A DNA stretch of 39,165 nt from Aestuariivirga litoralis (GCF_003234965.1 NZ_QKVK01000016.1:1-39165), one strand, 5' to 3'. Shown: positions 1 through 8,726, numbered from the stretch's first letter. The notes: generated from the letters alone by a model not told the origin. A program made the numbers and translations.

Positions 1-1395
1 GCGCGGCTCGCGCGGCTCGCGGGGTGGGCGGGGCTCGCGGGGGGTGCGTTCGGCGCGCGGGGCCTCGCTGGCTGCGGCTTCGCCCTCGGCGCGTTCGACG
101 CGCTTGGCGGGTTCCATCGCGGCGCGTTCGCCGTGGTCCTTGATTTCGCGCGGGCGGCGGTCACGGTCACGCTCGCGGCCACGGCCCCGGCGGTCGCCGC
201 CGCGGCCGCCTTCGCGGGCGGCATAGCGGTCGGGCTCGGCGGCGCGGGTTTCGATGGCCGCCTGGGCGTCCTCGCTCAGCTCGAAGTAGGGGATTTCCTT
301 CTTGATCAGCTGTTCGATGGCCTTGAGGTACTTGCCCTCTTCCTTCGACACCATGGTGAAGGCCGCGCCCTCGCGGCCGGCGCGCCCCGTGCGGCCGATG
401 CGGTGGACGTAGTCCTCCGCATGGGTGGGCACATCGAAGTTGAAGACGTGGGAGACTTCCGGAATGTCGAGGCCGCGGGCCGCGACGTCCGACGCGATCA
501 GGTAGGTGATCTCGTTGTTGCGGAAGCCCTGCAGCGTCTTGAGGCGGGCCGACTGGTCCATGTCGCCATGCAGCGCACCGACATTGAAGCCGTGCACCGC
601 GAGCGATTTCTCGAGCAGCGCCACCGTGGTCTTTCGGTTGGCGAAGATGATGCCGTTCTTGACGTTGTCCTGCGTGCGCAGGAGCTGGCGCAGCGCCTCG
701 CGCTTGGCCTTGGCGTCATGCGGGGCCTTCACCAGCATCTGGGTGATGGTCTCGGCGGTCGACGAGGGACGCGAGACCTCGACGCGCACGGGATTGTGCA
801 GGAACTGCGAGGTCAGCCGCTGGATCTCCGGCGGCATGGTGGCGGAGAAGAACATGGTCTGCCGGGTGAAGGGCAGCAGCTTGCAGATCCGCTCGATGTC
901 CGGGATGAAGCCCATGTCGAGCATGCGGTCCGCCTCGTCGATCACCAGCATGTCGATGCCGGTCAGGAGCAGCTTGCCGCGCTCGAAATGATCGAGCAGC
1001 CGGCCCGGCGTGGCGATGACGACGTCGGCACCGCGGTCGATCTTGAGGGCCTGCGGCTCGAAGGCGACGCCGCCGATCAGCAGCGCGACCGAGAGATTGT
1101 GCATCTTGCCCAGCGTCTCGAAAGCCTCGCGCACCTGGTCGGCCAGCTCGCGCGTCGGCTCGAGGATCAGCGTGCGCGGCATGCGGGCACGGGCGCGGCC
1201 CTTTTCGAGCAGCGACAGCATGGGCAGCACGAAGGCCGCCGTCTTGCCGGAGCCGGTCTGGGCGAGGCCCATCACGTCACGGCGCTGGAGGGCAGGGGGG
1301 ATGGCTTCCGCCTGGATGGGGGTGGGAGTCGTGTAACCCGCTGCGGTGACCGCTTCGAGGGTTCTGGGGCTCAGTCCGAGCTCGGAGAAATTCAT
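1..1395 (-). CDS. DEAD-box ATP-dependent RNA helicase (RhlE-like), C-terminus cut by the window edge
   Basis: ATP-dependent RNA unwinding in the cytoplasm, probably in ribosome assembly or RNA decay. The 465 codons in the window start at ATG 1395 (MNFSELGLSPRTLEAV). The helicase motifs appear in order: Q motif GYTTPTPIQ, Walker A AQTGSGKT, PTRELA, DEAD inside VIDEADRMLDMGF, SAT (FFSATMPPEI), and motif VI HRIGRTGR near 390-415. No stop codon occurs before base 1. The region past the helicase core is a low-complexity tail rich in Arg, Glu, Pro and Ala, ending in the window in Pro-Arg-Glu-Pro-like triplets (about bases 1-60); such basic tails usually bind RNA. The family is certain. Assignment to the RhlE subgroup rests on the short N-terminus and the motif wording and is an inference. 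It is divergent from the aquaporin gene. Confidence 0.95.
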   Translation of the reverse strand, partial: MNFSELGLSPRTLEAVTAAGYTTPTPIQAEAIPPALQRRDVMGLAQTGSGKTAAFVLPMLSLLEKGRARARMPRTLILEPTRELADQVREAFETLGKMHNLSVALLIGGVAFEPQALKIDRGADVVIATPGRLLDHFERGKLLLTGIDMLVIDEADRMLDMGFIPDIERICKLLPFTRQTMFFSATMPPEIQRLTSQFLHNPVRVEVSRPSSTAETITQMLVKAPHDAKAKREALRQLLRTQDNVKNGIIFANRKTTVALLEKSLAVHGFNVGALHGDMDQSARLKTLQGFRNNEITYLIASDVAARGLDIPEVSHVFNFDVPTHAEDYVHRIGRTGRAGREGAAFTMVSKEEGKYLKAIEQLIKKEIPYFELSEDAQAAIETRAAEPDRYAAREGGRGGDRRGRGRERDRDRRPREIKDHGERAAMEPAKRVERAEGEAAASEAPRAERTPREPRPPREPREPR

Positions 1396-1657
1396 GTGTC
1401 GTGAAAGACCGTTCTGGCGACTTTGGTTTCATCAGGGAAATGCGCTGTCGGGCGGGTGCGCCAAAAGGGCCCGGGCGCTTCAGTCAGCCCGCACATAGGG
1501 ATTCCGGTGGGGAAAGTCAATTCATCCGCGGGTTTGGCGTTTCTACGGTCTTGCGGAATTGCCGCCCAACGGACAATCTCCGCCTGTGCCGGGGGTAATC
1601 TGGCCACGGCCCGGCGATTCGATGGCCAGGCCATCTGCCAATTGGGGGAATGAACTC

Positions 1658-2338
1658 ATGAAGAAATATGCAGCCGAATTCTTCGGCACCTTCTGGCTGG
1701 TCTTCGGCGGCTGCGGCTCGGCCGTGCTGGCCGCTGCCTTTCCGGAGCTCGGCATCGGCTTCGCCGGCGTCGCACTGGCCTTCGGCCTCACCGTGCTGAC
1801 CATGGCCTATGCCGTGGGCCACGTCTCGGGCGCCCACTTCAACCCTGCCGTGTCGTTTGGCATGGCCGCCGCCGGCCGCATGTCCTGGGGCAGCGTTCCG
1901 GGCTATGTGGTGTCGCAGGTGGTGGGCGGCATTGCCGGCGCGGCGATCCTCTATCTCATCGCCTCCGGCAAGGCGGGCTTCGAGGCTGGCGGCTTCGCGT
2001 CGAACGGCTTCGGCGAACTCTCGCCCGGCGGCTATGCGCTGTCCTCCGTCGTCATCTGCGAGATCGTGATGACCGCGATGTTCCTGGTCGTCATCCTCGG
2101 CACCACCCACAAGAACGCGCCCGCCGGCTTCGCGCCGCTGGCCATCGGCCTGGCGCTGACGCTGATCCACCTCGTGTCGATCCCGGTCTCCAACACCTCG
2201 GTGAACCCGGCGCGCTCCACCGCCACGGCGATCTTCGCCGGCGGGCCCTATGTGGCGCAGCTCTGGGTCTTCTGGCTCGCCCCCATCGTGGGCGGCGTGC
2301 TCGGCGCCATCATCCACCGGATGATCTCCGAAGACTGA
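1658..2338 (+). CDS. aqpZ: Aquaporin Z, water channel
   Basis: Inner-membrane water channel of 226 residues, the normal AqpZ length. Both half-helix motifs are present: HFNPAVS (N62-A64) and SVNPARS (N183-R186). The residues expected to form the aromatic/arginine filter are F42, H171, T180 and R186, the set known for water-selective AqpZ rather than glycerol facilitators. The start at 1658 was chosen because the purine-rich GGGGGAA at 1644-1650 lies just upstream and the protein then begins [12 protein letters not shown], as in the family; the reading frame is open further upstream to 1559, but that part has no aquaporin character. A strong intrinsic terminator follows at 2364-2391, so it is probably a single-gene unit, divergent from the helicase gene. 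Confidence 0.96.
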   Translation: MKKYAAEFFGTFWLVFGGCGSAVLAAAFPELGIGFAGVALAFGLTVLTMAYAVGHVSGAHFNPAVSFGMAAAGRMSWGSVPGYVVSQVVGGIAGAAILYLIASGKAGFEAGGFASNGFGELSPGGYALSSVVICEIVMTAMFLVVILGTTHKNAPAGFAPLAIGLALTLIHLVSIPVSNTSVNPARSTATAIFAGGPYVAQLWVFWLAPIVGGVLGAIIHRMISED

Positions 2339-2363
2339 GGCAGGATCGATTGCCGACGAAAAA

Positions 2364-2398
2364 GGGGCGGACCTTTCACGAGGTCCGCCCCAGTTTGT
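2364..2398 (+). terminator. Intrinsic terminator of aqpZ
   Basis: Perfect 11-bp stem GGGGCGGACCT / AGGTCCGCCCC with loop TTCACG, 25 bases after the aqpZ stop codon. The 3' tail (AGTTTGT) is only moderately T-rich. Confidence 0.8.
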
Positions 2399-2775
2399 AC
2401 GCACGGGAGGTCACGAGGAAGAGGAAGCCCGACTCAATGTTACTTTCCCCAGTGTAAACTGTAATGTTACTTATGAAAAGAACTTGAATTAGGTGAGCCG
2501 GCCTGTCCCAAAGCGTGATTTGACGGGCGGGGGCTTCGGCGGCACCATCGGGCCATCAGAACGCGAGAGGTCTCGAACACTGATGCCCCCGACGCAGAAC
2601 CAGATCATCTGAGCACGCTCCGCTTGCGAGACAGGCCCGGCGGCTCTCCTCACATCGCTGACGTTGCAGCCGCTTCATCGCGGCATGAGCCCAAGAGAAA
2701 GGGTTGAGCGCAGATTGCGCGGAATGGCCCCGTGAGGTTTTCCTCCGGGGCCTTCTTGCGTGGCGGCGGCCGGGC
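2399..2775. other. Intergenic stretch with a repeated operator-like element
   Basis: I see no credible gene here. The left part is AT-rich against its surroundings and carries AATGTTACTT twice (2436-2445 and 2463-2472), with AGTGTAAACTG between them. The rest (2500-2720) has no recognisable coding or RNA signature. A long hairpin with arms GGCCCCG-(T)-GAGG and CCTCCGGGGCC lies at 2726-2752, 24 bases beyond the end of the dehydrogenase gene; it has no clear U-run on the minus strand, so its role as that gene's terminator is uncertain. Confidence 0.5.
2726..2752 (-). terminator. Possible terminator hairpin of the 2776-4882 operon
   Basis: Stem of 11 paired bases with one bulged T (GGCCCCG-T-GAGG against CCTCCGGGGCC), immediately downstream of the stop codon at 2776 on the minus strand. 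The expected U-run is lacking, so this may only be a 3'-end stabilising hairpin. Confidence 0.45.
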
Positions 2776-3675
2776 CTATTCCAGCCGGGCCGGGAAGCCG
2801 GGGGCGCGCAGGTCGGTGTCCAGCACGTCCTCCAGCAGCTTGGCGATCTGGGTGGACTGGGCGGAACCGCCATAGGCGGCCTTGCCCTTCATGAAGGTCT
2901 GCTGCGTCATCGAGGCGAGGTCCAACGGCACACCGAATTCCTTGCCGAAGTTCATGGCGAAGCCCAGGTCCTTGAGCGCCAGGTCCATGGTGAAGGCGAT
3001 GTCGTAGCTGCCATTGAGGATCAGCTGGCCCTCGGTCTCATGCACGAAGCTCGAGCCGGAAGAGGCCGTGATGGCATGCCACGCCTGGGCCAGGTCGAGC
3101 CCGCCGCGCTTGGCCAGCATCAGGGCTTCCGCATCGGCCACCAGGTGGATGAAGGCCAGCATGTTGGTGATGACCTTGATGATCGCCGCAGAGCCGATGG
3201 GGCCCATGTGGAATATTTTCTTGCCGATGGTTTCGAGGGCAGGGCGGAACTCCTCGAACAGCGCCTTGTCGCCGCCCACCAGCACGGTGATCTCGCCGCG
3301 CGCCGCGAGGTGCACGCCGCCGGTGACCGGCGCTTCCAGAACGCGGATGCCCTTGGCCTCGGCCATGGCGGCAAGGCGGATCATCTCGTCGCGGCCATTG
3401 GTCGAGTTCTCGATCCACACCGAGCCCGGCTTCAGCGTGGTGAGGATCTCGCCCAGCACCTTCTCCGAGACGACGGGCGAGGGCAGGCAGGTGAAGACGA
3501 CGTCCACCTTCGAGGCGAGTTCGGCGGGCGAGGCGGCCCACTTGGCACCGTCCTTCAGGTGGCGCTCGGCGAGCTTGGGGTCGAGGTCATAGACCGTGAC
3601 GTCATAGCCCTTCTTCACCAGCGAATGCGCCAGGTGGCCGCCGAGATTGCCCAGTCCGATATAACCGTAACGCAT
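2776..3675 (-). CDS. NAD(P)-dependent beta-hydroxyacid dehydrogenase (3-hydroxyisobutyrate dehydrogenase family)
   Basis: Oxidises a beta-hydroxy acid (3-hydroxyisobutyrate, tartronate semialdehyde or 2-(hydroxymethyl)glutarate type substrates in known members) with NAD(P), in the cytosol. The protein is 299 residues, normal for the family. The Rossmann dinucleotide motif GYIGLGNLGG opens it, the substrate-loop motif EAPVTGGVHLAARGE follows near residue 120, and the catalytic lysine is expected in KVITNMLAF near residue 170. An AAGGAAGA ribosome-binding site sits before ATG 3675. It follows the dehydratase gene (stop at 3680) with a gap of only 4 bases, so the two are one operon. This pairing suggests a sugar-acid or aldonate degradation step where the dehydratase product is later reduced or oxidised. 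The exact substrate cannot be told. Confidence 0.9.
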   Translation of the reverse strand: MRYGYIGLGNLGGHLAHSLVKKGYDVTVYDLDPKLAERHLKDGAKWAASPAELASKVDVVFTCLPSPVVSEKVLGEILTTLKPGSVWIENSTNGRDEMIRLAAMAEAKGIRVLEAPVTGGVHLAARGEITVLVGGDKALFEEFRPALETIGKKIFHMGPIGSAAIIKVITNMLAFIHLVADAEALMLAKRGGLDLAQAWHAITASSGSSFVHETEGQLILNGSYDIAFTMDLALKDLGFAMNFGKEFGVPLDLASMTQQTFMKGKAAYGGSAQSTQIAKLLEDVLDTDLRAPGFPARLE

Positions 3676-3679
3676 CTGT

Positions 3680-4882
3680 CTATTCTTCCTTGCGCAGGGG
3701 ACGATTGGTCATTTCGAGGTGGAGGTTCGTGCCGGTATAGGGGTGGGCTTCGGCCACTTCCTCGTTGAGTTCGATGCCGAGGCCCGGTTCGGTCGGCGGG
3801 ATCACGTAGCCGTCCTGCCAGAGGATCGGCTTCTTGAGGAGATCGGCATGGAAGCCGCCCCATTCCTCGATCGACTCGAGGATCAGGAAGTTGGGGAGCG
3901 AGGCGGCATAGTGGATGTTGGCCGCACCCTCGACCGGGCCTGCGTAGAGATGCGGCGCGATCTGCGCATAGAAGGTCTCGGCCATGCCGGCGATCTTCTT
4001 CGCTTCCATGAGGCCGCCCACGCGGCCGAGCGCCATCTGCAGGATGGATGCCGCGCGGTTTTCCAGCACGCGGCCGAATTCGTACTTTGTAGTGAGGCGC
4101 TCACCCGTGGCAATGGGGATCGACGTGCCGCGTGCGACGAGGGCCATCTCTTCGGGCTTGTCCGGCGGCGTGGGCTCCTCGAACCACAGGGGATCATAGG
4201 GCTCGATCTTCTTGGCGAAGCGGATCGCGCCGGACGCCGTGAACTGGCCATGCGTGCCGAACAGCAGGTCGGCCTTGGTTCCCACCGCCTCGCGGATCAG
4301 CTTGCAGAACTTCACGCAGAGTTCCATCGACTCGAGCGAGGGCTGGCGCGGGTCAAAGGCGGAGTACGGCGCTGCGGGATCGAACTTGATACCGGTGAAG
4401 CCGCGCGCGGCATAATGCGCGGCGCGCTCGGCCGACTGCTCGGCGTTCCAGAAGATCGAGGCGTCCTGGCCCTTGGAGAAATCGGGGTAGATGTAGGTGT
4501 AGGAGCGCAGCTTCTCGTGCACGCGGCCGCCGAGGAGCTCATAGACCGGCTTGTTCAGCGCCTTGCCCTTGATGTCCCACAGCGCGATCTCGAGGCCGGA
4601 AAGAACCCCCATCAGCGAGATGTCGGGGCGCATCGAGAAGCCCGAGCCATAGACCTTGCGCCACATCGATTCGAGGTGGAACGGGTCCATGCCCTCGATG
4701 TAGCGGTAGAAGGTATCCTCGATCATCGCCTCCATGGCCTTGGGCCCGAAGGTGTCGCAATAGCATTCGCCGATGCCGGTGATGCCGTTGTCGGTGGTGA
4801 GCTTCACGAAGATGAAGTAGCGCCCGCCCCAGGAGGGCGGCGGATTGCCGACGATGAAGGTTTTGAGGTCCTTGACTTTCAT
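3680..4882 (-). CDS. Enolase-superfamily dehydratase (mandelate racemase / muconate-lactonizing family)
   Basis: Likely acid-sugar dehydratase or related proton-abstraction enzyme of 400 residues. The N-terminal capping domain (LKTFIVGNPPPSWGG, GIGECYC) is followed by the barrel: ALWDIKGKALNKPVYELLGG, GIKFDP (catalytic lysine strand), LWFEEP and IPIATGERL (two metal-ligand glutamates), APHLYAGP (histidine), and NFLILESIEEWGG. Two expected acidic positions differ: the third-strand motif reads FGTHGQ where galactonate dehydratase has DFHG, and the strand after it reads LQMALGRVGG where the catalytic Asp of the His-Asp pair is usually found. This points to a divergent subgroup, so I do not name a substrate. 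Start ATG 4882 has a GGAGGG site 8 bases upstream. First gene of the operon with the dehydrogenase; divergent from the GMC gene. Confidence 0.88.
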   Translation of the reverse strand: MKVKDLKTFIVGNPPPSWGGRYFIFVKLTTDNGITGIGECYCDTFGPKAMEAMIEDTFYRYIEGMDPFHLESMWRKVYGSGFSMRPDISLMGVLSGLEIALWDIKGKALNKPVYELLGGRVHEKLRSYTYIYPDFSKGQDASIFWNAEQSAERAAHYAARGFTGIKFDPAAPYSAFDPRQPSLESMELCVKFCKLIREAVGTKADLLFGTHGQFTASGAIRFAKKIEPYDPLWFEEPTPPDKPEEMALVARGTSIPIATGERLTTKYEFGRVLENRAASILQMALGRVGGLMEAKKIAGMAETFYAQIAPHLYAGPVEGAANIHYAASLPNFLILESIEEWGGFHADLLKKPILWQDGYVIPPTEPGLGIELNEEVAEAHPYTGTNLHLEMTNRPLRKEE

Positions 4883-5030
4883 GGGTGCGTCCCTCCCGGA
4901 AATGGCTCGCTTCTAGCAGGTCGCAGGGCGCGGGCACGATGAAAATTTCTAACCGGTCGTGAGGCGGAAACACTTGTTTTGACGGCCCGAACGGGGGCAA
5001 AAGCGGTCATTCCTCACCAGACGGTGCATC

Positions 5031-6647
5031 GTGCCAGAGACATTCGACTACATCATCGTGGGCGCCGGTTCGGCCGGCTGCGTGCTGGCCGACAGGCTGA
5101 CGGCGAGCGGCAAGCACCGCGTGCTGCTGCTGGAGGCGGGCGGCAGCGACCTGCGCTTCTATGTGCAGATGCCGCTGGGCTATGGCAAGACCTTCTACGA
5201 CAAGTCGGTCAACTGGATGTACAAGGCAGAGCCCGACCCGGGGCTCAATGGCCAGAGCGATTTCTACCCGCGTGGCAAGCTCCTGGGCGGCTCCTCCTCC
5301 ATCAACGCCATGGTCTATATCCGCGGCCACCGGCAGGATTACGAGGACTGGCGTGCGGCGGGTAACATCGGCTGGGGCTGGGACGAGGTGCTCGCTGCCT
5401 ACAAGGCGATGGAGAATTATGCCGAGGGCGACCCGGCCTTCCGCGGTCGCGGCGGGCCTCTGACCATCACCGACCTGGGCGACCAAGCGCACCCCCTCTG
5501 CAAGCCCTATCTCGAGGCGACCGAAAGGGCGGGGCTGAAGTTCACGCCGGACTTCAATGGCGCGAGCCAGGAGGGCGCCGGCCTCTACCAGTTCACCATC
5601 AAGGACGGCATCCGCAATTCGGCGGCGCGCGCTTTCCTGCGCCCGGCGATGAAGCGCAAGAACCTGCTCGTCGAGACCCATGCGCAGGCGACGAAGATCC
5701 TGTTCGAAGGCAACCGCGCGGTGGGCGTGGCCTACGTCCAGCGTGGCATGAAGCTCGATGCCAGGGGCCGCGAGATCATCCTCGCGGGCGGCGCCATCAA
5801 CTCGCCGCAGCTCCTGCAGCTCTCGGGCATCGGGCCGGGCGCGCTGCTGCAGTCGCTCGGCATTCCGGTGATCCGCGACAATGCCAACGTGGGTGCCCGC
5901 ATGCAGGACCACCACGGCATCAACTACACATGGCGCATGACGGTGCCGACGCTGAATGACGAGCTTCGCCCCTGGTGGGGCAAGCTGAAGGCGGGTCTGC
6001 AATATGTGCTGACGCGCAAGGGGCCCTTGTCGCTCTCCATCAACCAGGGCGGCGGCTTCTTCCGCACCCACCCGGAGATGACCAGGCCCAACATGCAGCT
6101 CTACATGCAGGCCTTCTCGACGCTGATCCCCAAGGCCGGCGAGCGGCCGATCCTCAACCCCGATCCGTTCTCTGGGCTTTCGCTGGGCCTGTCGAACTGC
6201 CGCCCCACCAGCACCGGCGAGGTGATGATCGCGTCGCCCGACCCGCTGGCGCACCCGAGGATCTCGTTCAATGCCTATGGCACCAACTCGGACGTCGAGG
6301 AGATGCTGGCGGCGGTGAAGTTCCTGCGCACCATCGCCGCACAGGAGCCGCTGAAGGGGCTGATGGCGGAAGAGCTGCGCCCCGGTCCGGAGATCAACAC
6401 CGACGAGGCGATGATCAATGATTTCCGCCAGCGCAGCGGCACCGTCTATCACCACTCCTGCACCTGCCGCATGGGACCGGAGGAGAAGGACTCCGTGGTT
6501 GATCCACGGCTGCGCGTCCATGGCGTCGATGGCCTGCGCGTCTGCGATGCCTCGGTGTTCCCCAACCTGATCGCCGGCAACACCAACGCACCCGCCATGA
6601 TGGTGGGCTGGAAGGGCGCCGAGATCATGCTGGGGGATGCGCGGTAG
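5031..6647 (+). CDS. GMC-family FAD oxidoreductase (choline / alcohol dehydrogenase-like)
   Basis: FAD-dependent alcohol oxidation with electrons passed to the respiratory chain or another acceptor. The 538-residue length fits. The ADP-binding motif DYIIVGAGSAGCVLA opens the protein, GMC signature 1 is GKLLGGSSSINAMVYIRGH, signature 2 is GAINSPQLLQLSGIGPG, and the C-terminus carries YHHSCTCRMG and NTNAPAMMVGWKGAE, the catalytic histidine and FAD-contact regions. The start is a GTG at 5031 with only a weak ribosome-binding site; no better in-frame start exists. Family members are often annotated as choline dehydrogenase (BetA), but no betaine genes lie nearby, and the divergent dehydratase operon suggests a sugar alcohol or hydroxy-acid substrate instead. 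Confidence 0.92.
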   Translation: MPETFDYIIVGAGSAGCVLADRLTASGKHRVLLLEAGGSDLRFYVQMPLGYGKTFYDKSVNWMYKAEPDPGLNGQSDFYPRGKLLGGSSSINAMVYIRGHRQDYEDWRAAGNIGWGWDEVLAAYKAMENYAEGDPAFRGRGGPLTITDLGDQAHPLCKPYLEATERAGLKFTPDFNGASQEGAGLYQFTIKDGIRNSAARAFLRPAMKRKNLLVETHAQATKILFEGNRAVGVAYVQRGMKLDARGREIILAGGAINSPQLLQLSGIGPGALLQSLGIPVIRDNANVGARMQDHHGINYTWRMTVPTLNDELRPWWGKLKAGLQYVLTRKGPLSLSINQGGGFFRTHPEMTRPNMQLYMQAFSTLIPKAGERPILNPDPFSGLSLGLSNCRPTSTGEVMIASPDPLAHPRISFNAYGTNSDVEEMLAAVKFLRTIAAQEPLKGLMAEELRPGPEINTDEAMINDFRQRSGTVYHHSCTCRMGPEEKDSVVDPRLRVHGVDGLRVCDASVFPNLIAGNTNAPAMMVGWKGAEIMLGDAR

Positions 6648-6681
6648 GCGGCTCGATCGCTCTCTCTCTTCATCTTCCACG

Positions 6682-6761
6682 TCATCATCGCCGGGCTTGT
6701 CCCGGCGAGCTTTTTGTTGGGGCCAGACAAAGGATGGCCGGGACAAGCCCGGCCATGATGA
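6682..6761. repeat. Dispersed palindromic intergenic repeat, copy A
   Basis: Imperfect inverted repeat with arms TCATCATCGCCGGGCTTGTC... and ...GACAAGCCCGGCCATGATGA around a spacer of about 27 bases. Each arm is also a small hairpin (GCCGGG-CTTGT-CCCGGC and GGCCGGG-ACAAG-CCCGGCC). It lies between convergent genes (GMC stop 6647, MsrQ-like stop 6777). Two other copies are at 10881-10959 and 26971-27046. Confidence 0.85.
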
Positions 6762-6776
6762 GATGAGAAGATCAGT

Positions 6777-7376
6777 TCAATGCTTCAGCCCCGCCGGCCG
6801 CGCGAAGTTGTGGAGAAGGCGGTAGCCTTCCAGCACCGCCAGCGGAACGAGGTGCAGCCACAACCCGTCGTGATCCTGCCGGATCCAGTACCAGTGCAGG
6901 AAAACCGCGATGGCGGAGAGATAGACGGTGCGCTGCAGCGGCTTCCACCAGGTGCCCAGCCAGTGCACCGAGGCATCGTTGCTGGTGACGGCCAATGCCA
7001 GCAGCGTGACGAAGCCCAGCCAGCCTGCGGCATATTCGACGGAGCGCAGGTCATAAAGCACGACGTGGATGTTCCACTGCCGCACGAGATAGGCCGCGAG
7101 GTGGAGTGCCGCATAGAGGAAGCAGGCCATGCCGAGATCGCGGCGGCGCTTGAGGAGCCATGCCGGCCAGTGCGGCCCCATGTGCAGCTGCTTCATCAGG
7201 ATGCGGATGGGGGACACGGCGAGCGTCAGGATCAGCATGCGCACCGCCCATTCGCCCGACTGGCCGATGAGCAGTCCCCAGCTGTGGAGCCGCAGGAACT
7301 GCGCCAGCATGCCGAGGGCGGGAAGGGCGAGGAAAAGGCGGAAGGCCCAGTGCGAGTCGACGAGCCGGCGGAGCAC
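6777..7376 (-). CDS. MsrQ-like haem b membrane protein (ferric reductase-like transmembrane domain)
   Basis: Inner-membrane protein of 199 residues with about five to six transmembrane helices. Histidines that could bind haem sit in FLYAALHLAAYL and AIAVFLHWYWIRQ, and the spacing and surrounding text (SNDASVHWLGTWWKPLQR, RRDLGMACFLY) match the MsrQ/YedZ family. MsrQ normally passes quinol electrons to the periplasmic molybdopterin enzyme MsrP, which repairs oxidised methionines. No msrP is adjacent here. The start is a GTG at 7376 placed directly after the TGA (7379-7377) of the upstream FAD-linked oxidase gene, so translation is probably coupled. Last gene of a four-gene minus-strand operon (10631 to 6777). 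Confidence 0.82.
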   Translation of the reverse strand: MLRRLVDSHWAFRLFLALPALGMLAQFLRLHSWGLLIGQSGEWAVRMLILTLAVSPIRILMKQLHMGPHWPAWLLKRRRDLGMACFLYAALHLAAYLVRQWNIHVVLYDLRSVEYAAGWLGFVTLLALAVTSNDASVHWLGTWWKPLQRTVYLSAIAVFLHWYWIRQDHDGLWLHLVPLAVLEGYRLLHNFARPAGLKH

Positions 7377-8726
7377 TCAGACCACCTTGCCCGGGTTGAG
7401 GATGCCCCTTGGGTCCAGCGCCTGCTTGAGGGTCCGCATCAGCGCCAGCTCCGCGGGGCTGCGCGAGAGGTGGAGATAGGGGCGCTTCAGCGTGCCGATG
7501 CCGTGCTCGGCGGAAATCGAGCCATGGTAGCGGCCGAGCACGCCATAGACGATGTCGTCCACGGAATGCATGTCCTCGCCCGGGCGATAGAGCGTCGAGA
7601 CGCAGATGTGGACGTTTGAGTCGCCGACATGGCCGTAGAAGGAGACATGGGCTTCGGGCCAGCGCTGCTTCAGCGCGGCGGTGCAGGCGACGGCATAATC
7701 GCCGATCGCTCCGATGGGCAGGCTGACGTCGAAGTTCAGCAGGTTCGGCAGCGCCTCGATGGGATGGCCGTCGCGCACCGACCAGATCTGGCGTGACTGG
7801 GCATGCGACTGGGCGATGAGGGCATCGGCGATGAGCCCCTCTTCGAGCGCGGCGGCGAGGAAGGCCTCGATCGCCCCGGCTGCCATGGTGCTTTCGATGA
7901 TGACCCAGAAGGGATGGTCGGCCTCGAAGAAGCGGAGCTTGAGGGCATCGGCGTTGAACTGGAAATAGTCGCGCCACATGGCCTCGAAGGCGACGATGCC
8001 GCCGAGCGTGCCTTGCGCGCGGCGGAGCAGGGCGACGACGTGATCGTAGCTTTCCACCGCGCAGAGCATCGTCGTGATCTCGCCCGGCGGCGGGTGGAGG
8101 CGCAGCACGGCGCGGGTGATGAGGCCGAGCGTGCCCTCGGAACCGATGAACAGGTGCTTCAGGTCATAGCCCGCATTGTTCTTCAGCATGCGGTTCATCG
8201 ACGAGATGACGGTGCCGTCGGCCAGCACCGCCTCGAGCCCCAGCACCTGCTCGCGCGCCATGCCATAGCGGATGACGCGGATGCCGCCCGCGTTGGTCGA
8301 GAGATTGCCGCCCACGGTGCAGGAGCCGCGCGAGCCCAGGTCGAGCGCGAGGAAGAGGCCCGCATCGGCGGCGGCCCGCTGGCAGTCCTCCAGCGGCGTA
8401 CCGGCCTTCACCACCATGGTGGCGGAGGCGGTGTCGACCTCTTCGATGCCGCGGATGAGCTCGAGGCTGATGGCGATCTCGCTGCCGGTGGGGTTGGCAC
8501 CGCCCGCGAGGCCGGTCATGCCGCCCTGCGCGATGACCGGTACGCCCGCGGCGTTGCACAGGCGGAGTGCGGTGGCAACCTCCTCGGTCGTCCGTGGTCG
8601 GAGCAATGCGCGGGGAGGCGAAGTACCTGTGAGGCTCATGTCGGAGGAGGACTTGGCACCCATGGCCTCGCCCTCGAGGACGGCGGCATCGCCCAGTGCG
8701 GCGCGGAGGTCGGCGAGCAGGCTCAT
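7377..8726 (-). CDS. FAD-linked oxidase (GlcD / D-2-hydroxyacid dehydrogenase type)
   Basis: Oxidises a D-2-hydroxy acid (lactate, glycolate or 2-hydroxyglutarate in known relatives) with FAD. The protein is 449 residues, typical for the family. The PCMH-type FAD-binding half includes VIAQGGMTGLAGGANP, GSRGSCTVGGNLSTNAGG and FIGSEGTLGLITRAVLRLHP. The C-terminal FAD-oxidase half includes FYGHVGDSNVHI (metal and substrate histidines) and SAEHGIGTLKRPYL, ending in LDPRGILNPGKVV, the usual C-terminus. The start ATG (8726) overlaps the TGA of the upstream SDR gene in an ATGA arrangement, and its own stop abuts the GTG of the MsrQ-like gene. The substrate is not determinable. Confidence 0.92.
   Translation of the reverse strand: MSLLADLRAALGDAAVLEGEAMGAKSSSDMSLTGTSPPRALLRPRTTEEVATALRLCNAAGVPVIAQGGMTGLAGGANPTGSEIAISLELIRGIEEVDTASATMVVKAGTPLEDCQRAAADAGLFLALDLGSRGSCTVGGNLSTNAGGIRVIRYGMAREQVLGLEAVLADGTVISSMNRMLKNNAGYDLKHLFIGSEGTLGLITRAVLRLHPPPGEITTMLCAVESYDHVVALLRRAQGTLGGIVAFEAMWRDYFQFNADALKLRFFEADHPFWVIIESTMAAGAIEAFLAAALEEGLIADALIAQSHAQSRQIWSVRDGHPIEALPNLLNFDVSLPIGAIGDYAVACTAALKQRWPEAHVSFYGHVGDSNVHICVSTLYRPGEDMHSVDDIVYGVLGRYHGSISAEHGIGTLKRPYLHLSRSPAELALMRTLKQALDPRGILNPGKVV

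Noticed and set aside
133-1404. A 423-codon plus-strand frame
   Set aside because: Antisense to the DEAD-box helicase, whose motifs are all on the minus strand.
5007-6746. A 579-codon minus-strand frame
   Set aside because: Antisense to the GMC gene, which has both GMC signatures; the antisense protein has no recognisable features.
6682-6761. Intrinsic terminator for the GMC gene
   Set aside because: The hairpins belong to a dispersed repeat found at two other places not tied to gene ends in the same way; it may act as a terminator, but that is secondary.
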